The position numbers and the translations under genes are program-made. From assembly GCA_003820635.1 (NCBI GenBank), contig RPOS01000072.1, positions 1 through 14,455 on the forward strand: DNA of 14,455 nt, read 5' to 3'. Under the pieces are notes generated by a model. That model worked only from the letters and a program-made list of their open reading frames with translations. It was not told the DNA's origin and did not search any database. The first letter of the stretch is position 1, and every line of letters begins with the position of its first letter. This document shows positions 1 to 7,255 of this stretch, one piece after another. The stretch comes from Verrucomicrobiaceae bacterium (GTDB lineage: Bacteria > Verrucomicrobiota > Verrucomicrobiae > Verrucomicrobiales > Akkermansiaceae).

Positions 1-426
1 GTCGATACCAACGCCGACGAGTGGATCACCGTCAATGCCGGCGAGAGCCACTCGCTGATGCAGCGCGCCTGTTGCGCGGTGATCGCCAGCGGCACGGCCA
101 CGCTGGAGGCCGCCTGTTACGGCCTGCCGTATTGCCTCGTCTATCGAGTGGCTCCCCTCACCTACATCGCGGCCAAGCTGCTGGTGAAAATCAAACACAT
201 CGGCATCGTCAACATCCTGACCGGCGAGGAAGTGGTGCGGGAATTCATCCAGGCGGAGGCCGAGCCGATGGCGGTTTCGCGCGTGCTGCGCGGGTTTTTG
301 GAATCGCCGGAAAATCGTGCGTCGCTGCAGGCCCGCCTCGCGGAAACCGCAGGCAAACTCGGCGGCCCCGGCACCCACGAGCGCGCCGCAAGCGCCGTGG
401 CGGGCTGGCTCTCGAGCGGGGCTTGA
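1..426 (+). CDS. lpxB: Lipid-A-disaccharide synthase, C-terminal part (5' end outside window)
   Basis: LpxB joins UDP-2,3-diacylglucosamine to lipid X at the inner-membrane face to make the lipid A disaccharide, so its presence indicates a lipopolysaccharide-bearing outer membrane. Frame 1 is open from base 1 to a TGA at 424-426 (141 codons visible). The family's C-terminal nucleotide-sugar-binding signature is present: SGTATLEAACYGLP, then VYRVAPLTYIAAKLLVKI, then IGIVNILTGEEVVREFIQ. These match the glycosyltransferase-B C-domain of LpxB closely. The N-terminal domain lies upstream of the window. The gene converges on mpl with only 15 bases between stop codons and no obvious terminator hairpin. 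The reading frame is intact throughout the visible part. Confidence 0.95.
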   Translation, partial: VDTNADEWITVNAGESHSLMQRACCAVIASGTATLEAACYGLPYCLVYRVAPLTYIAAKLLVKIKHIGIVNILTGEEVVREFIQAEAEPMAVSRVLRGFLESPENRASLQARLAETAGKLGGPGTHERAASAVAGWLSSGA

Positions 427-441
427 GTGCGCACGCGCCGC

Positions 442-1833
442 CTAACGGCCATGCAGCGCATCCAGTAATTTCTGATGGATGCCGCCGAAGCCGCCATTGG
501 AAAGCACCGCCACCACATCGCCGGGCAGAGCTTCCTTTTTCACGCAGGCGATGATGGTTTCGGTATCCGGAAGATAGAAACCATTTCCGCCGAGGCGGGC
601 GATGTCGGCGGACAGCCTTGCGGGATCGAGCCGGTCGTTTTCCGGAATCTTGTGGAGGTCCTGCATCGCCGCGACGACTGCGAAATCCGCGAGTGCGAGC
701 GCCTCGGCGAGCTCGGTCTGAAACACGGCGCGGCGCGTGGTGTTGGAGCGCGGTTCGAAGAGAATCCACAGGCGCGAGCCCGGATGACGCTGGCGCAGGC
801 TCTGCACCGCTAGCTTGATGGCGGTGGGATGGTGCGCGAAGTCGTCGATCACCTTGATGCCGCCGGCCTCGCCACGCAGTTCCTGGCGGCGCGCCACGCC
901 TTCGAAGGATTCCAGCCCGGTGCGGATTTCCTCCGCCACGAGCCCTGCGAAGCTGGCAGCCGCGGCGGCCATGGCGGCGTTGCGGATGTTGAACTCGCCG
1001 GTCATGCGCACGGAATAGGAGACTCCGCCAAGCGTGAACGAACTACGATCCGTCTCGTAGCTCACGTTTCCAATGCGCAGCGCGTTGGTTTCCGCGAAAC
1101 CGATGGTGGTGACGGGGCAGGGCGCGCCTTTCGCAACTTCGAGGCAGTTCGGATCATCGCCATTGATGAAGGCCATGCCCTTGCGCGGGACGATGTTGAG
1201 CAGGCGGCGGAAGGTCAGCTTGATCTCGTCGAGCGAGTTGTAGATATCCGCGTGGTCGAACTCGATGTTGTTGATGACGACGCACTCGGGCAGGTAGTGG
1301 AGGAACTTCGAGCGCTTGTCGAAGAAGGCGGTGTCGTATTCGTCGCCTTCGAGCACGTTGAATTCGGAATCGGTGAACACCGCGCCGCAGCCGAGGTTTT
1401 TCGGCAGCCCGCCGATCATGAAGCCGGGAGCACGCCCGGCGTGGCGCAGCAGCCAGGCGAGCATCGAGGAAGTGGTGGTTTTGCCGTGGGTGCCAGAGAC
1501 GACGAAGTTGCGTTTGCCACGCAGGAAGAACTCCTTCATCACCTCCGGCAGGGAGTTGTAGAGGAGCTTGCGGTCGAGCGCGGCCTCGGCCTCGGGATTG
1601 CCGCGGGAGATGGCGTTGCCGATGATGACCACGTCCGTGTCCGCCGGGATGTTTTCCTCGCGGTAGCCTTCGGCGATTGAAATGCCCTGGCCGCGCAGGA
1701 AATCGGACATCGGCGGATAAACGTTGGCATCGGAACCGGTGACGGTGAAGCCACGTTGTTTCATGGCCGCAGCCACCCCGCCCATGGCGGTGCCGCAGAT
1801 GCCGGTGAAGTGGAAGCGGGTCTTGTCAGGCAT
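442..1833 (-). CDS. mpl: UDP-N-acetylmuramate:L-Ala-gamma-D-Glu-meso-DAP ligase (Mpl)
   Basis: Mpl is a cytoplasmic ATP-dependent Mur ligase that reattaches recycled murein tripeptide to UDP-MurNAc. The 463-residue protein has the full Mur-ligase order: an N-terminal nucleotide-sugar Rossmann motif GICGTAMGG (11-19), the ATP P-loop SGTHGKTTT (113-121), the central-domain stretch NNIEFDHADIY (188-198), and the C-terminal signatures VIDDFAHHPT (328-337) and FEPRSNTTRR (359-368). Mpl rather than MurC is chosen because of the FEPRSNT and DDFAHHPTA forms and a length close to the E. coli enzyme. The start is the ATG at 1833 (MPDKTRFHFTGICG). The frame stays open a further 366 codons upstream, but that part is antisense to nrnA and carries no Mur homology. 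The stop is TAG at 444-442. The gene is divergent from nrnA across 132 bp. Meso-DAP peptidoglycan and muropeptide recycling are inferred. Confidence 0.95.
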   Translation of the reverse strand: MPDKTRFHFTGICGTAMGGVAAAMKQRGFTVTGSDANVYPPMSDFLRGQGISIAEGYREENIPADTDVVIIGNAISRGNPEAEAALDRKLLYNSLPEVMKEFFLRGKRNFVVSGTHGKTTTSSMLAWLLRHAGRAPGFMIGGLPKNLGCGAVFTDSEFNVLEGDEYDTAFFDKRSKFLHYLPECVVINNIEFDHADIYNSLDEIKLTFRRLLNIVPRKGMAFINGDDPNCLEVAKGAPCPVTTIGFAETNALRIGNVSYETDRSSFTLGGVSYSVRMTGEFNIRNAAMAAAAASFAGLVAEEIRTGLESFEGVARRQELRGEAGGIKVIDDFAHHPTAIKLAVQSLRQRHPGSRLWILFEPRSNTTRRAVFQTELAEALALADFAVVAAMQDLHKIPENDRLDPARLSADIARLGGNGFYLPDTETIIACVKKEALPGDVVAVLSNGGFGGIHQKLLDALHGR

Positions 1834-1965
1834 GGAAAACGTGAGACTAGGCAGCCGAATCCAACCTGCCAACCCGGAATATGCCAACTTGCAGCAAGCA
1901 ACGTTTGTCCTTGCGCCGGACGTTTTCGCGGGAAGAATCCGCGCCCCGCGCCGCGGTTCCACCCC
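1834..1965. promoter_or_regulatory. Divergent intergenic region between mpl and nrnA with an 11-bp palindrome
   Basis: These 132 bases must hold the start signals for both mpl (leftward) and nrnA-truB (rightward). A perfect odd-centred palindrome, CTTGC-A-GCAAG, lies at 1888-1898. I could not assign convincing -35/-10 pairs on either strand, and neither start codon has a clear Shine-Dalgarno sequence. The palindrome could be an operator, but an 11-bp palindrome can arise by chance. Confidence 0.3.
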
Positions 1966-2982
1966 ATGAGCGAATCCACCGACTCCAGCCCCGCCAACGC
2001 GACCTTCGAACAAATCGGCGAGGTCCTGCGTTCCCACCAATCCTTCGTCCTGCTCAGCCACGTCCGCCCGGATGGCGATGCGATCGGCTCCCAGATCGCA
2101 CTTGGTTTCTCGTTGCTGGCGATGGGAAAATCCGTGCGCATGATCAATGAGGATGGCCTGCCGGAAAACCTGGCCTTTCTCCCTGGTTCGGAGCGCATCG
2201 AGACGCCGCCGGCCGAACGGCTGGATGTCGAAGTGGCCATCGCGCTGGACACCGCCACCAAGCCGCGCCTCGGCGATGCCGCGCTGCACGCCGCATCCAA
2301 GGCACCACTCTGGCTCAACATCGACCACCACATTTCCAATCCGAAATACGGCGACATCAACCTGATCGACTCCACCAGCCCGGCCACCGGCGAGATTCTT
2401 TATGATCTGATCACCACGCTTGATCTGCCGCTGCCTGCGGAAACCCGGGATGCGATCTATGTGGCGGTTTCCACCGACACCGGCTCGTTCCAATACCCGT
2501 CCACCACGGCGCGGACTTATGAAATGGCCGCCGATCTGGTGCGCCGCGGGCTGGATGTGGGAACTATCAACTCGCAGACCTACGATGAAAATCCGTATCG
2601 CCGGCTCGAGCTGATGCGCGCGCTGCTCAATACGCTGGAGCGCTCGCCGGACGGCATCGTCGCCCACTGGGAGATGCGCGAACAAACACGGCTCGATCTC
2701 GCACTGCGTCCGGAGGATAGCGAGGGACTCATCGATGTGATCCGCGCCATCCGCGGCGTGCGGCTTGCGGTGTTTTTCGAAGAACTGCCGGAAGGAAAAA
2801 TCCGCGTCTCGATGCGCTCGAAGGACCGCGAGCTCGATGTGTGCAGGATCGCCATGGAATTCGGTGGCGGCGGCCACGCGCTGGCGGCCGGCATCCGCAT
2901 GAAGGGCCCGCTTGAGGAGGCGAAACAACACGTTTTAACAGCCATCCGCAAGCAGGTGGAGGAAACCAGGAAACATTCATGA
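1966..2982 (+). CDS. nrnA: DHH/DHHA1 phosphoesterase, NrnA-type oligoribonuclease / pAp phosphatase
   Basis: NrnA-family enzymes degrade nano-RNAs (short oligoribonucleotides) and can dephosphorylate pAp; they use Mn2+ ions held by Asp/His motifs. The 338-residue protein shows all of these: RPDGDAIGS (34-42), the metal-ligand Asp in ALDTA (D95), NIDHHIS (118-124, the DHH motif), STDTGSFQYPST (169-180), and the DHHA1 substrate-binding loop GGGGHALAAG (300-309). Length matches the family. The ATG at 1966 places the first conserved segment about 30 residues in, as usual. No strong ribosome-binding site is visible. The stop overlaps the truB start (ATGA), so the two genes are surely translated together. 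A nrnA-truB pairing near rbfA/infB is common in bacteria, which supports the assignment; rbfA/infB are not in this window. Confidence 0.93.
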   Translation: MSESTDSSPANATFEQIGEVLRSHQSFVLLSHVRPDGDAIGSQIALGFSLLAMGKSVRMINEDGLPENLAFLPGSERIETPPAERLDVEVAIALDTATKPRLGDAALHAASKAPLWLNIDHHISNPKYGDINLIDSTSPATGEILYDLITTLDLPLPAETRDAIYVAVSTDTGSFQYPSTTARTYEMAADLVRRGLDVGTINSQTYDENPYRRLELMRALLNTLERSPDGIVAHWEMREQTRLDLALRPEDSEGLIDVIRAIRGVRLAVFFEELPEGKIRVSMRSKDRELDVCRIAMEFGGGGHALAAGIRMKGPLEEAKQHVLTAIRKQVEETRKHS

Positions 2983-3713
2983 AACCGAATCCCATGGAAG
3001 CGCACGGCCCCAGCGGCGTGCTGCTCATCGACAAAGCCCCGGACATGACCTCGCATGACGTCGTGGCCATCGCCCGCCGTGCGCTCAACACCAAGAAGAT
3101 CGGCCACTGCGGCACGCTCGATCCGATGGCCACCGGCCTGTTGATGCTGGTCATCGGCCGCGCCACCAAGATCCAGGATCTGCTGATGAGCGAGGACAAG
3201 GAATACGTCGGCACGCTCACGCTCGGCGCGGTGACCAGCACCCAGGACCGCCAAGGCGAAGTGCTCGAAAGCAAGCCGGTGCCCGCGTTTTCCGAAGGGG
3301 AAATCCGCGCCGCCTTCGATGCCTACAAGGGCGAGTTCGAGCAGATGCCGCCGATGGTTTCCGCGATCAAGAAAGACGGTGTGCCGCTCTACAAACTCGC
3401 CCGCAAGGGCCAGGAGGTCGAACGCGCGCTGCGTCCCGTCCGCGTCACCGGCTATCAGGTCACGCGCATCGAACTGCCGGAAGTCGATTTCACCGTCAAC
3501 TGCTCGAAGGGCTTTTACGTCCGCACCTATGCCCACGACATCGGCGCGAAACTCGGCTGCGGCGGCCACCTGAGCGCGTTGCGCCGCACCCGCTCCGGCA
3601 AGTTCACGCTCGAGCGCGCCGTCACCGTGGCCGATCTCAAAACCGCTCCACGCGAGGATCTGCTCAAGGCGATGGTCACCTTGGCGGAAATCTCACTGAT
3701 GCGCGGAGCTTGA
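2979..3713 (+). CDS. truB: tRNA pseudouridine-55 synthase TruB (short form)
   Basis: TruB converts uridine 55 in the T-loop of elongator tRNAs to pseudouridine. The 244-residue protein has the catalytic motif GHCGTLDPMATGLL with nucleophile Asp48, the fold-supporting KEYVGTLTLG (74-83), and the late motif SKGFYVRTYAHDIG (176-189) with the conserved Arg and Tyr. It is shorter than the roughly 310-residue E. coli enzyme. The protein stops soon after the catalytic domain, so the C-terminal PUA domain is absent, as in many short TruBs. The ATG at 2979 overlaps the nrnA stop in an ATGA; GGAGG-like purines at 2955-2970 can serve as a ribosome-binding site. An in-frame ATG at 2994 (MEAHGPSGV) is an alternative start. 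The gene converges on the minus-strand operon, with 5 bases between stop codons. Confidence 0.95.
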   Translation: MKPNPMEAHGPSGVLLIDKAPDMTSHDVVAIARRALNTKKIGHCGTLDPMATGLLMLVIGRATKIQDLLMSEDKEYVGTLTLGAVTSTQDRQGEVLESKPVPAFSEGEIRAAFDAYKGEFEQMPPMVSAIKKDGVPLYKLARKGQEVERALRPVRVTGYQVTRIELPEVDFTVNCSKGFYVRTYAHDIGAKLGCGGHLSALRRTRSGKFTLERAVTVADLKTAPREDLLKAMVTLAEISLMRGA

Positions 3714-3718
3714 GGGCT

Positions 3719-4738
3719 TCATGAACCGACATCCGCCGCCTCGAGATCGGTGACTCTGATCCGGTCGCGCTTTTTGAGGAAAAACAGGGCACCGAGCAAC
3801 GCCCACAGGGCATTGCAGGCAAAGCCGGCGAGCGAGGCGGCCACCGCGGTTTCCGGGGCGACGCCGGCAAGATCGTTGAGCAGCACTTCGAAGAGTTTCT
3901 CGCGGACGCCGACGCCGGCGATCGAGACGGGCATGCCGCTGATGGCATCGATCACCGGCATGGCGGACATCACGGTGCCATAGCCGGTATCCCCGCCCAC
4001 TGCGCGCAGGCCGCAGTAGTAGGACGAAAAATAGGCACCGAGCATCAGGAAGGAAACGGCCAGCCCGGCAAGTGAAAGCCGCCAGTTTTTCCGATAGATA
4101 TCATATAATTCGGGAATGCGCGCCATCATCGGCCAGCGGGCGAAGCGGCCGTTGGCATGGATCCGGCGGTGGACCGGCGGCGAGGCGCAGATGAAGATCA
4201 TGGCCACCAGCGCGAGCCCGCCACCGAGATAGAACCACGCGAAGTGAATCACGCCGCGGCCGAGCGCACTGGGGTCCGCCAGCGCCTCGAAGCGCGCGGC
4301 TGAGATGATGAAAAACAACAGCGCCAGCGAAACCATGCCCGCGAGGTGATCCGCCATCACCGTCATGGCGATGACCAGCTTGCGGTCCGGATGGTCGCGC
4401 ATGATGAGGATGATGCGCGCCGCATCGCCGCCGAGACCGCTCACTGATGCGAGGCTGAAGAGCCCGTCGATCATGATCAGTTCGATGGCCCGGCCGAGGC
4501 TCACCTGCATGCCCTGGCCGCGCAGGAAGCACCACCAGCGGACACCCAGCAGCACCACCGAGAGTCCGGCAAGTGCGGCTCCGGCCGCCAGCCAGCGGTA
4601 ATCCACCGCGCCCGGACGTGTGAACACCGAGTGGCTGAAATCCACTTGGGAAAAGGCCCAGCCCAGGCACAGCGCGGTGAGCGAGAATTTCAGCAGGAAA
4701 ACAAGAAAAGCCTTCATGCCCGAACGGTCGCCGCTCAC
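3719..4738 (-). CDS. Flippase-like membrane protein, lysylphosphatidylglycerol-synthase TM family (UPF0104/YbhN-like)
   Basis: This is a 339-residue polytopic inner-membrane protein with about eight hydrophobic segments (roughly 9-29, 49-67, 85-101, 120-147, 165-185, 221-245, 254-276, 295-321). It carries the family's two landmarks: SVSGLGGDAARIILI (98-112, the SLLPGGLGGDAVR-like loop) and PVSIAGVGVRE (270-280, the P-SIGGLGVRE-like loop). The family includes the transmembrane part of MprF and AglD-like proteins, thought to handle lipid-linked substrates. No soluble aminoacyltransferase domain is present, so lysyl transfer is not expected. The start is taken as GTG 4738, overlapping the acyl carrier protein stop by 4 bases (GTGA); ATG 4717 (MKAFLVFLL) is an equally plausible start and gives 332 residues. 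It is the last gene of the SDR-ACP operon, which suggests a role in lipid or glycolipid export. That role is inference. Confidence 0.88.
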   Translation of the reverse strand: MSGDRSGMKAFLVFLLKFSLTALCLGWAFSQVDFSHSVFTRPGAVDYRWLAAGAALAGLSVVLLGVRWWCFLRGQGMQVSLGRAIELIMIDGLFSLASVSGLGGDAARIILIMRDHPDRKLVIAMTVMADHLAGMVSLALLFFIISAARFEALADPSALGRGVIHFAWFYLGGGLALVAMIFICASPPVHRRIHANGRFARWPMMARIPELYDIYRKNWRLSLAGLAVSFLMLGAYFSSYYCGLRAVGGDTGYGTVMSAMPVIDAISGMPVSIAGVGVREKLFEVLLNDLAGVAPETAVAASLAGFACNALWALLGALFFLKKRDRIRVTDLEAADVGS

Positions 4739-5001
4739 GCGGATGCCGCGGGTTTTTCGATCTCAGCAGCAATGGTTTCGACGCTTTCAAGGATGCCCTT
4801 GGCGGCTTCCGAATCACCGATTTTCAAACCAAAATGTTTTTCCAGGGCGACGACAAGTTGCAGCGCATCCACCGAATCGAGGCCGAGCCCGTGCGCGCCG
4901 AAGATGGCGGTCTTGTTGCCGATCTCTTCCGCGGCGTAGTCGAGCATCAACTCCTCGACCATCACCTCTTTGATTTTTTGCCGCAGTTCCTCGCCTTGCA
5001 T
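4735..5001 (-). CDS. Acyl carrier protein
   Basis: This 88-residue acidic protein carries acyl chains as thioesters on a 4'-phosphopantetheine arm. The attachment motif GLDSVDALQ is at residues 40-48, with Ser43 as the expected attachment site. It is preceded by a helical N-terminal third rich in Glu and Lys and followed by the helix II region LVVALEKHFGLKI. The Ala-rich tail (EKPAASA) extends a little past the usual ACP end. The ATG at 5001 lies 10 bases after the stop of the SDR gene; its own stop overlaps the following membrane-protein start. A second, housekeeping ACP is likely elsewhere. With only one SDR and no ketosynthase beside it, this may be a dedicated ACP for a special lipid or polyketide-like product, so I do not assign acpP. 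Confidence 0.92.
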   Translation of the reverse strand: MQGEELRQKIKEVMVEELMLDYAAEEIGNKTAIFGAHGLGLDSVDALQLVVALEKHFGLKIGDSEAAKGILESVETIAAEIEKPAASA

Positions 5002-5011
5002 GATTTGATTT

Positions 5012-5737
5012 CTAGTAAATTCCGCCGTCGATTTTCAATGCCGCACCCGTGATATAAGCCGCATCGTTGCTGGCAAGGAAATAGACGGCCGCGGCTACTT
5101 CGGCGGGCTTGCCGAAGCGGCGCATCGGAATGCCCCGTTGCGCGGTCTTTCGCCCCTCCTCGTCCATTTCGCCGAGCGCCTCGGTCTCGATATAGCCGGG
5201 CAGGACGGAATTCACCGTGATGCCGGCGCGCGCCACTTCCTTGGCCAGGGTGCGACCGAGGGCTACCACTCCGGCCTTGGCGGCGGCGTAGTTCGTCTGG
5301 CCGAGCGGCGGCAGGATGGCGCTCAGGGATGCAATGTTGATGATCCGCCCGAAGCGCTGGCGCATCATCGGGGCGACCGCCGCACGACAACCGTGAAATG
5401 TGGCGTCGAGATTCGCGGCAATCACCTGGTGCCAGGTTTCCGCGGGCATTGCGGCCAGCAGGCAGTCGCGGTGCAGGCCGGCATTGTTGACCAAAACGTC
5501 GAGCCTGTCGTCGGTGTTGGTGATTTCCTCCACTGCGGCCTGCCACGCTGCGGGGTCGGTGACTTCCAGTTCCAGCATACGGCAGCGGCCGGGATGCTCC
5601 TGCGCCAGAGCGGCGGCATGTTCACGGCGTTCCCTCACGCCCAGCCACACCCGCGCCTCGGGATCGTGGCTGAGAAAATACCGGCCGATCGCGAGGCCGA
5701 GGCCGCCATTTCCGCCGGTGATGAGAATCGCACGCAC
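5012..5737 (-). CDS. SDR-family oxidoreductase, FabG-like 3-oxoacyl-ACP reductase
   Basis: This 241-residue classical short-chain dehydrogenase most likely reduces 3-oxoacyl-ACP to 3-hydroxyacyl-ACP with NAD(P)H. Visible motifs are the cofactor glycine loop TGGNGGLG (7-14), NNAG (84-87), the structural Asn in IAANLDATFHG (N109), catalytic Ser137 in NIASLSA, Tyr150 and Lys154 in NYAAAK, and PGYIETEAL in the substrate loop. The C-terminus ends in the usual TGAALKIDGGIY. The start is a GTG at 5737, giving MRAILITGGNGG at the correct distance from the glycine loop. It is the first gene of a three-gene operon, 10 bases before the ACP, which argues for an ACP-linked substrate over a free sugar or alcohol. 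The region just upstream (5738-5798) holds no clear promoter and borders a pseudogene. Confidence 0.92.
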   Translation of the reverse strand: MRAILITGGNGGLGLAIGRYFLSHDPEARVWLGVRERREHAAALAQEHPGRCRMLELEVTDPAAWQAAVEEITNTDDRLDVLVNNAGLHRDCLLAAMPAETWHQVIAANLDATFHGCRAAVAPMMRQRFGRIINIASLSAILPPLGQTNYAAAKAGVVALGRTLAKEVARAGITVNSVLPGYIETEALGEMDEEGRKTAQRGIPMRRFGKPAEVAAAVYFLASNDAAYITGAALKIDGGIY

Positions 5738-5798
5738 GCCGGAGCCTGAATCGCCGCGGGCGAGAGGTCAAGATGCGGGCGGGCGCTACCCTGCCGGT

Positions 5799-6731
5799 TC
5801 ATGGCCGGGCGGATTTCCAGTCGGCCAGAACCCGCGATTCGCCCGCCGTCAGCTCGAAACCCACGCTTTGCCCGGACTGGAAGTCATTCTGCCCCTTGGA
5901 ACGCCACTGGATCGTGCCGCCCTTTCCGCCGGTGGCGCGCAGGCGCATTTTCACGGTCACCGGACCTTCGAGTTTGAGCTTGGAGTGGGTAAGGAAGGGC
6001 GGCGGCCCGCCTGCGGCCGGAGTGATGAGGAGTGCGCCATCCTTGATGGCGGTGCGGGCATTGCGGCACAGCCTGTCATCGTGTGCAGCAGCATGGCCCT
6101 TCTCGCCTTTCGAGCGCCGCCCCGCGGACGGGAGGGATTTGTCCACATGATCGGCGAAGAAGGTGATGCCCGCGGCGTTGTGTGGCTCGGGCGGACCCGG
6201 CGGCTTGTTGGTGGCGCTCCATTGCTTGAAACGCTCCTTAAGACGGGCGGCGATTTCCGGGTGCTGCCGGATTAGGTTGTTCACCGCCAGCTCGCAATCC
6301 GGCCAGGTGACTTTGAAGAGATAGCGCCCTTCCACGCCGAGGTGGACGAGCTTCCATGAAAACTCGAGCACCGCCGCCTGGCTGCGCCAGCGCCAGAACA
6401 TCGCCTCGTGCGGGGGTGCCTCGTTTTTTCCTGTTAGATAAGGAATCAGATTCACGCCATCGAGCGCGGTGACCGGATGATCATAGACCTTGCCCTTGGG
6501 CAGGGTGCCGGGCCATGCGGCGACGAAGGGCACGCGCACGCCGGCATCGGTGAGCATGCCTTTTTCACCGACGAGCGGCGCGTTGATCGAGCCGTTCCAA
6601 GCGCCCGGGCGCAACGGCGCACGATTGTTGCCGATGTAGAAGATGAGGGTGTTTTCCTCCTGTCCCATCTCGCGCAGTTTGGCGCGGATCTGGCCGAGGC
6701 CCTCGTCCATGGCGGCGATCATTGCCAGCGC
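5799..6731 (-). pseudogene. Arylsulfatase remnant (catalytic N-terminal half missing)
   Basis: An open frame runs from the first visible homology (ALAMIAAMDEGLGQI, about 6731) to a TGA at 5801-5799; the only usable ATG inside is at 6722. It matches the C-terminal half of secreted sulfatases: LREMGQEENTLIFYIG, the block VGEKGMLTDAGVRVPFVA, GVNLIPYLTG, FWRWRSQAAV, and a C-terminal accessory region (CRNARTAIKDGALLITP). The N-terminal half with the formylglycine motif C-x-P-S-R, the first metal ligands and a signal peptide is absent; upstream of 6731 the sequence instead belongs, on the other strand, to another gene. The metal-binding GDNG motif reads GNNR (Asp to Asn at 6627-6629, Gly to Arg at 6621-6623). 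About 20 residues that family members usually have between SLD and LDGV are missing at about 6460. The C-terminus ends abruptly in ADWKSARP. It cannot encode an active sulfatase. Confidence 0.85.
5809..5885. repeat. Possible dispersed inverted-repeat element at the sulfatase remnant's 3' end
   Basis: The strings GCGGATTTCCAGTC (5809-5822) and GACTGGAAGTC (5875-5885) are imperfect inverted copies of each other (10 of 11 positions match in the core). In translation, the outer copy gives ADWKSAR on the minus strand and ADFQSAR on the plus strand, strings I associate with intergenic repeats in Verrucomicrobiota genomes; that association is from memory. The inner arm falls in what still looks like sulfatase C-terminal coding sequence, so the pairing could be chance and only the outer arm may belong to a repeat. 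Confidence 0.3.
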
Positions 6732-6745
6732 CTTGTTCTGCGGCG
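6722..6745. other. Head-to-head junction of two 5'-truncated genes (deletion or rearrangement breakpoint)
   Basis: Leftward of this point the minus strand reads as sulfatase; rightward the plus strand reads as the C-terminal part of an unrelated protein. Sulfatase-like residues can be followed up to about 6731, and the plus-strand homology (GALYDVIDSS) begins at about 6742. Neither gene has its 5' part, promoter or start region. Loss of the shared 5' region of a divergent gene pair explains this with one event. No transposon end, tRNA or long repeat is visible at the joint. Confidence 0.6.
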
Positions 6746-7140
6746 CGCTCTACGACGTCATCGACTCCAGCATCAACAAGCATTTCGAAACCGGCACCGC
6801 CGAATCGAACGCCACCTTCCGCAGCTGGATGAAAATCCTTTCCGAGACGATCCACGGCATCGACCTGGTGCGCGCCCGGCCGGGCATCTCGTTCATTAAA
6901 GGGACGCCGCCGGACACCTGTGCTTCGGCGCTCGTCGTCACCGGCCAAAGCCGGCACATCCATCTGGCGGACGCCCGGGAAAAGGAGGATCCGCAGGCGG
7001 GAAACCCGATCGAGGGCTCGTTGGTCGTCAACCTGCCGGAGCAGCGCCACCGCATTCGATTCGTGAGCCCTGCCACTGGCGAGATCCTTGCGGAAACTAC
7101 GAGCGGCGGCGGCCATCCCGCTGCCCGTCTTCCAGCATGA
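6742..7140 (+). pseudogene. C-terminal remnant of a glycoside-hydrolase / collagen-binding-domain-like protein
   Basis: Plus frame 1 to the TGA at 7138-7140 encodes about 132 residues that look like the end of a larger secreted protein. Visible are GALYDVIDSSINKHFETGT, FRSWMKILSETIHGIDLVR, RARPGISFIKG, ASALVVTGQSRHIHLA and GSLVVNLP followed by RIRFVSPATGEIL. This pattern (a GG-LYD-LD-S segment, then ILK-FI-GFDFVRM-PD, then a beta-rich ELPAG-YRAEWV-P-TG end) resembles Verrucomicrobiota/Planctomycetota proteins with a putative collagen-binding domain (PF12904-like) after a TIM-barrel. The family call is from memory. Upstream of about 6742 the frame is only the antisense of the sulfatase remnant, so no native start exists. 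The 115 bases after it (7141-7255) contain a weak GGGCAGG/CCTGCCC hairpin and nothing else I recognise. Confidence 0.55.
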
Positions 7141-7255
7141 TTTGCTGCTGCACATTTCCTGCGGATAGCGGGCAGGCCGGGAGATTTGCCATCCTGCCCT
7201 TGCCAAAGCGCCACGAGCGGTTCAAGGAAGCGGCTCCCCGCTCGGGGCCTCCATC

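Noticed and set aside
829..1680. 283-codon plus-strand open frame inside mpl
   Set aside because: It is the mirror of the mpl codons (Val/Glu/Gly-rich, no motif) and mpl itself is certain.
1834..2931. Long minus-strand open frame extending mpl by 366 codons over nrnA
   Set aside because: It is antisense to the well-supported nrnA gene, has no Mur-ligase similarity, and begins to look like Mpl only at MPDKTRF (1833). GC-rich codon bias leaves such antisense frames open.
6643..6741. ATG-started 5' part of the plus-strand frame leading into the glycoside-hydrolase-like remnant
   Set aside because: These codons are the antisense of the sulfatase remnant. The ATG is accidental and the combined frame is not a native gene.
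7170..7199. GGGCAGG...CCTGCCC hairpin before the permease gene, considered as a terminator
   Set aside because: 7-bp arms with a 16-base loop and no T-run after it. Too weak for a rho-independent terminator.
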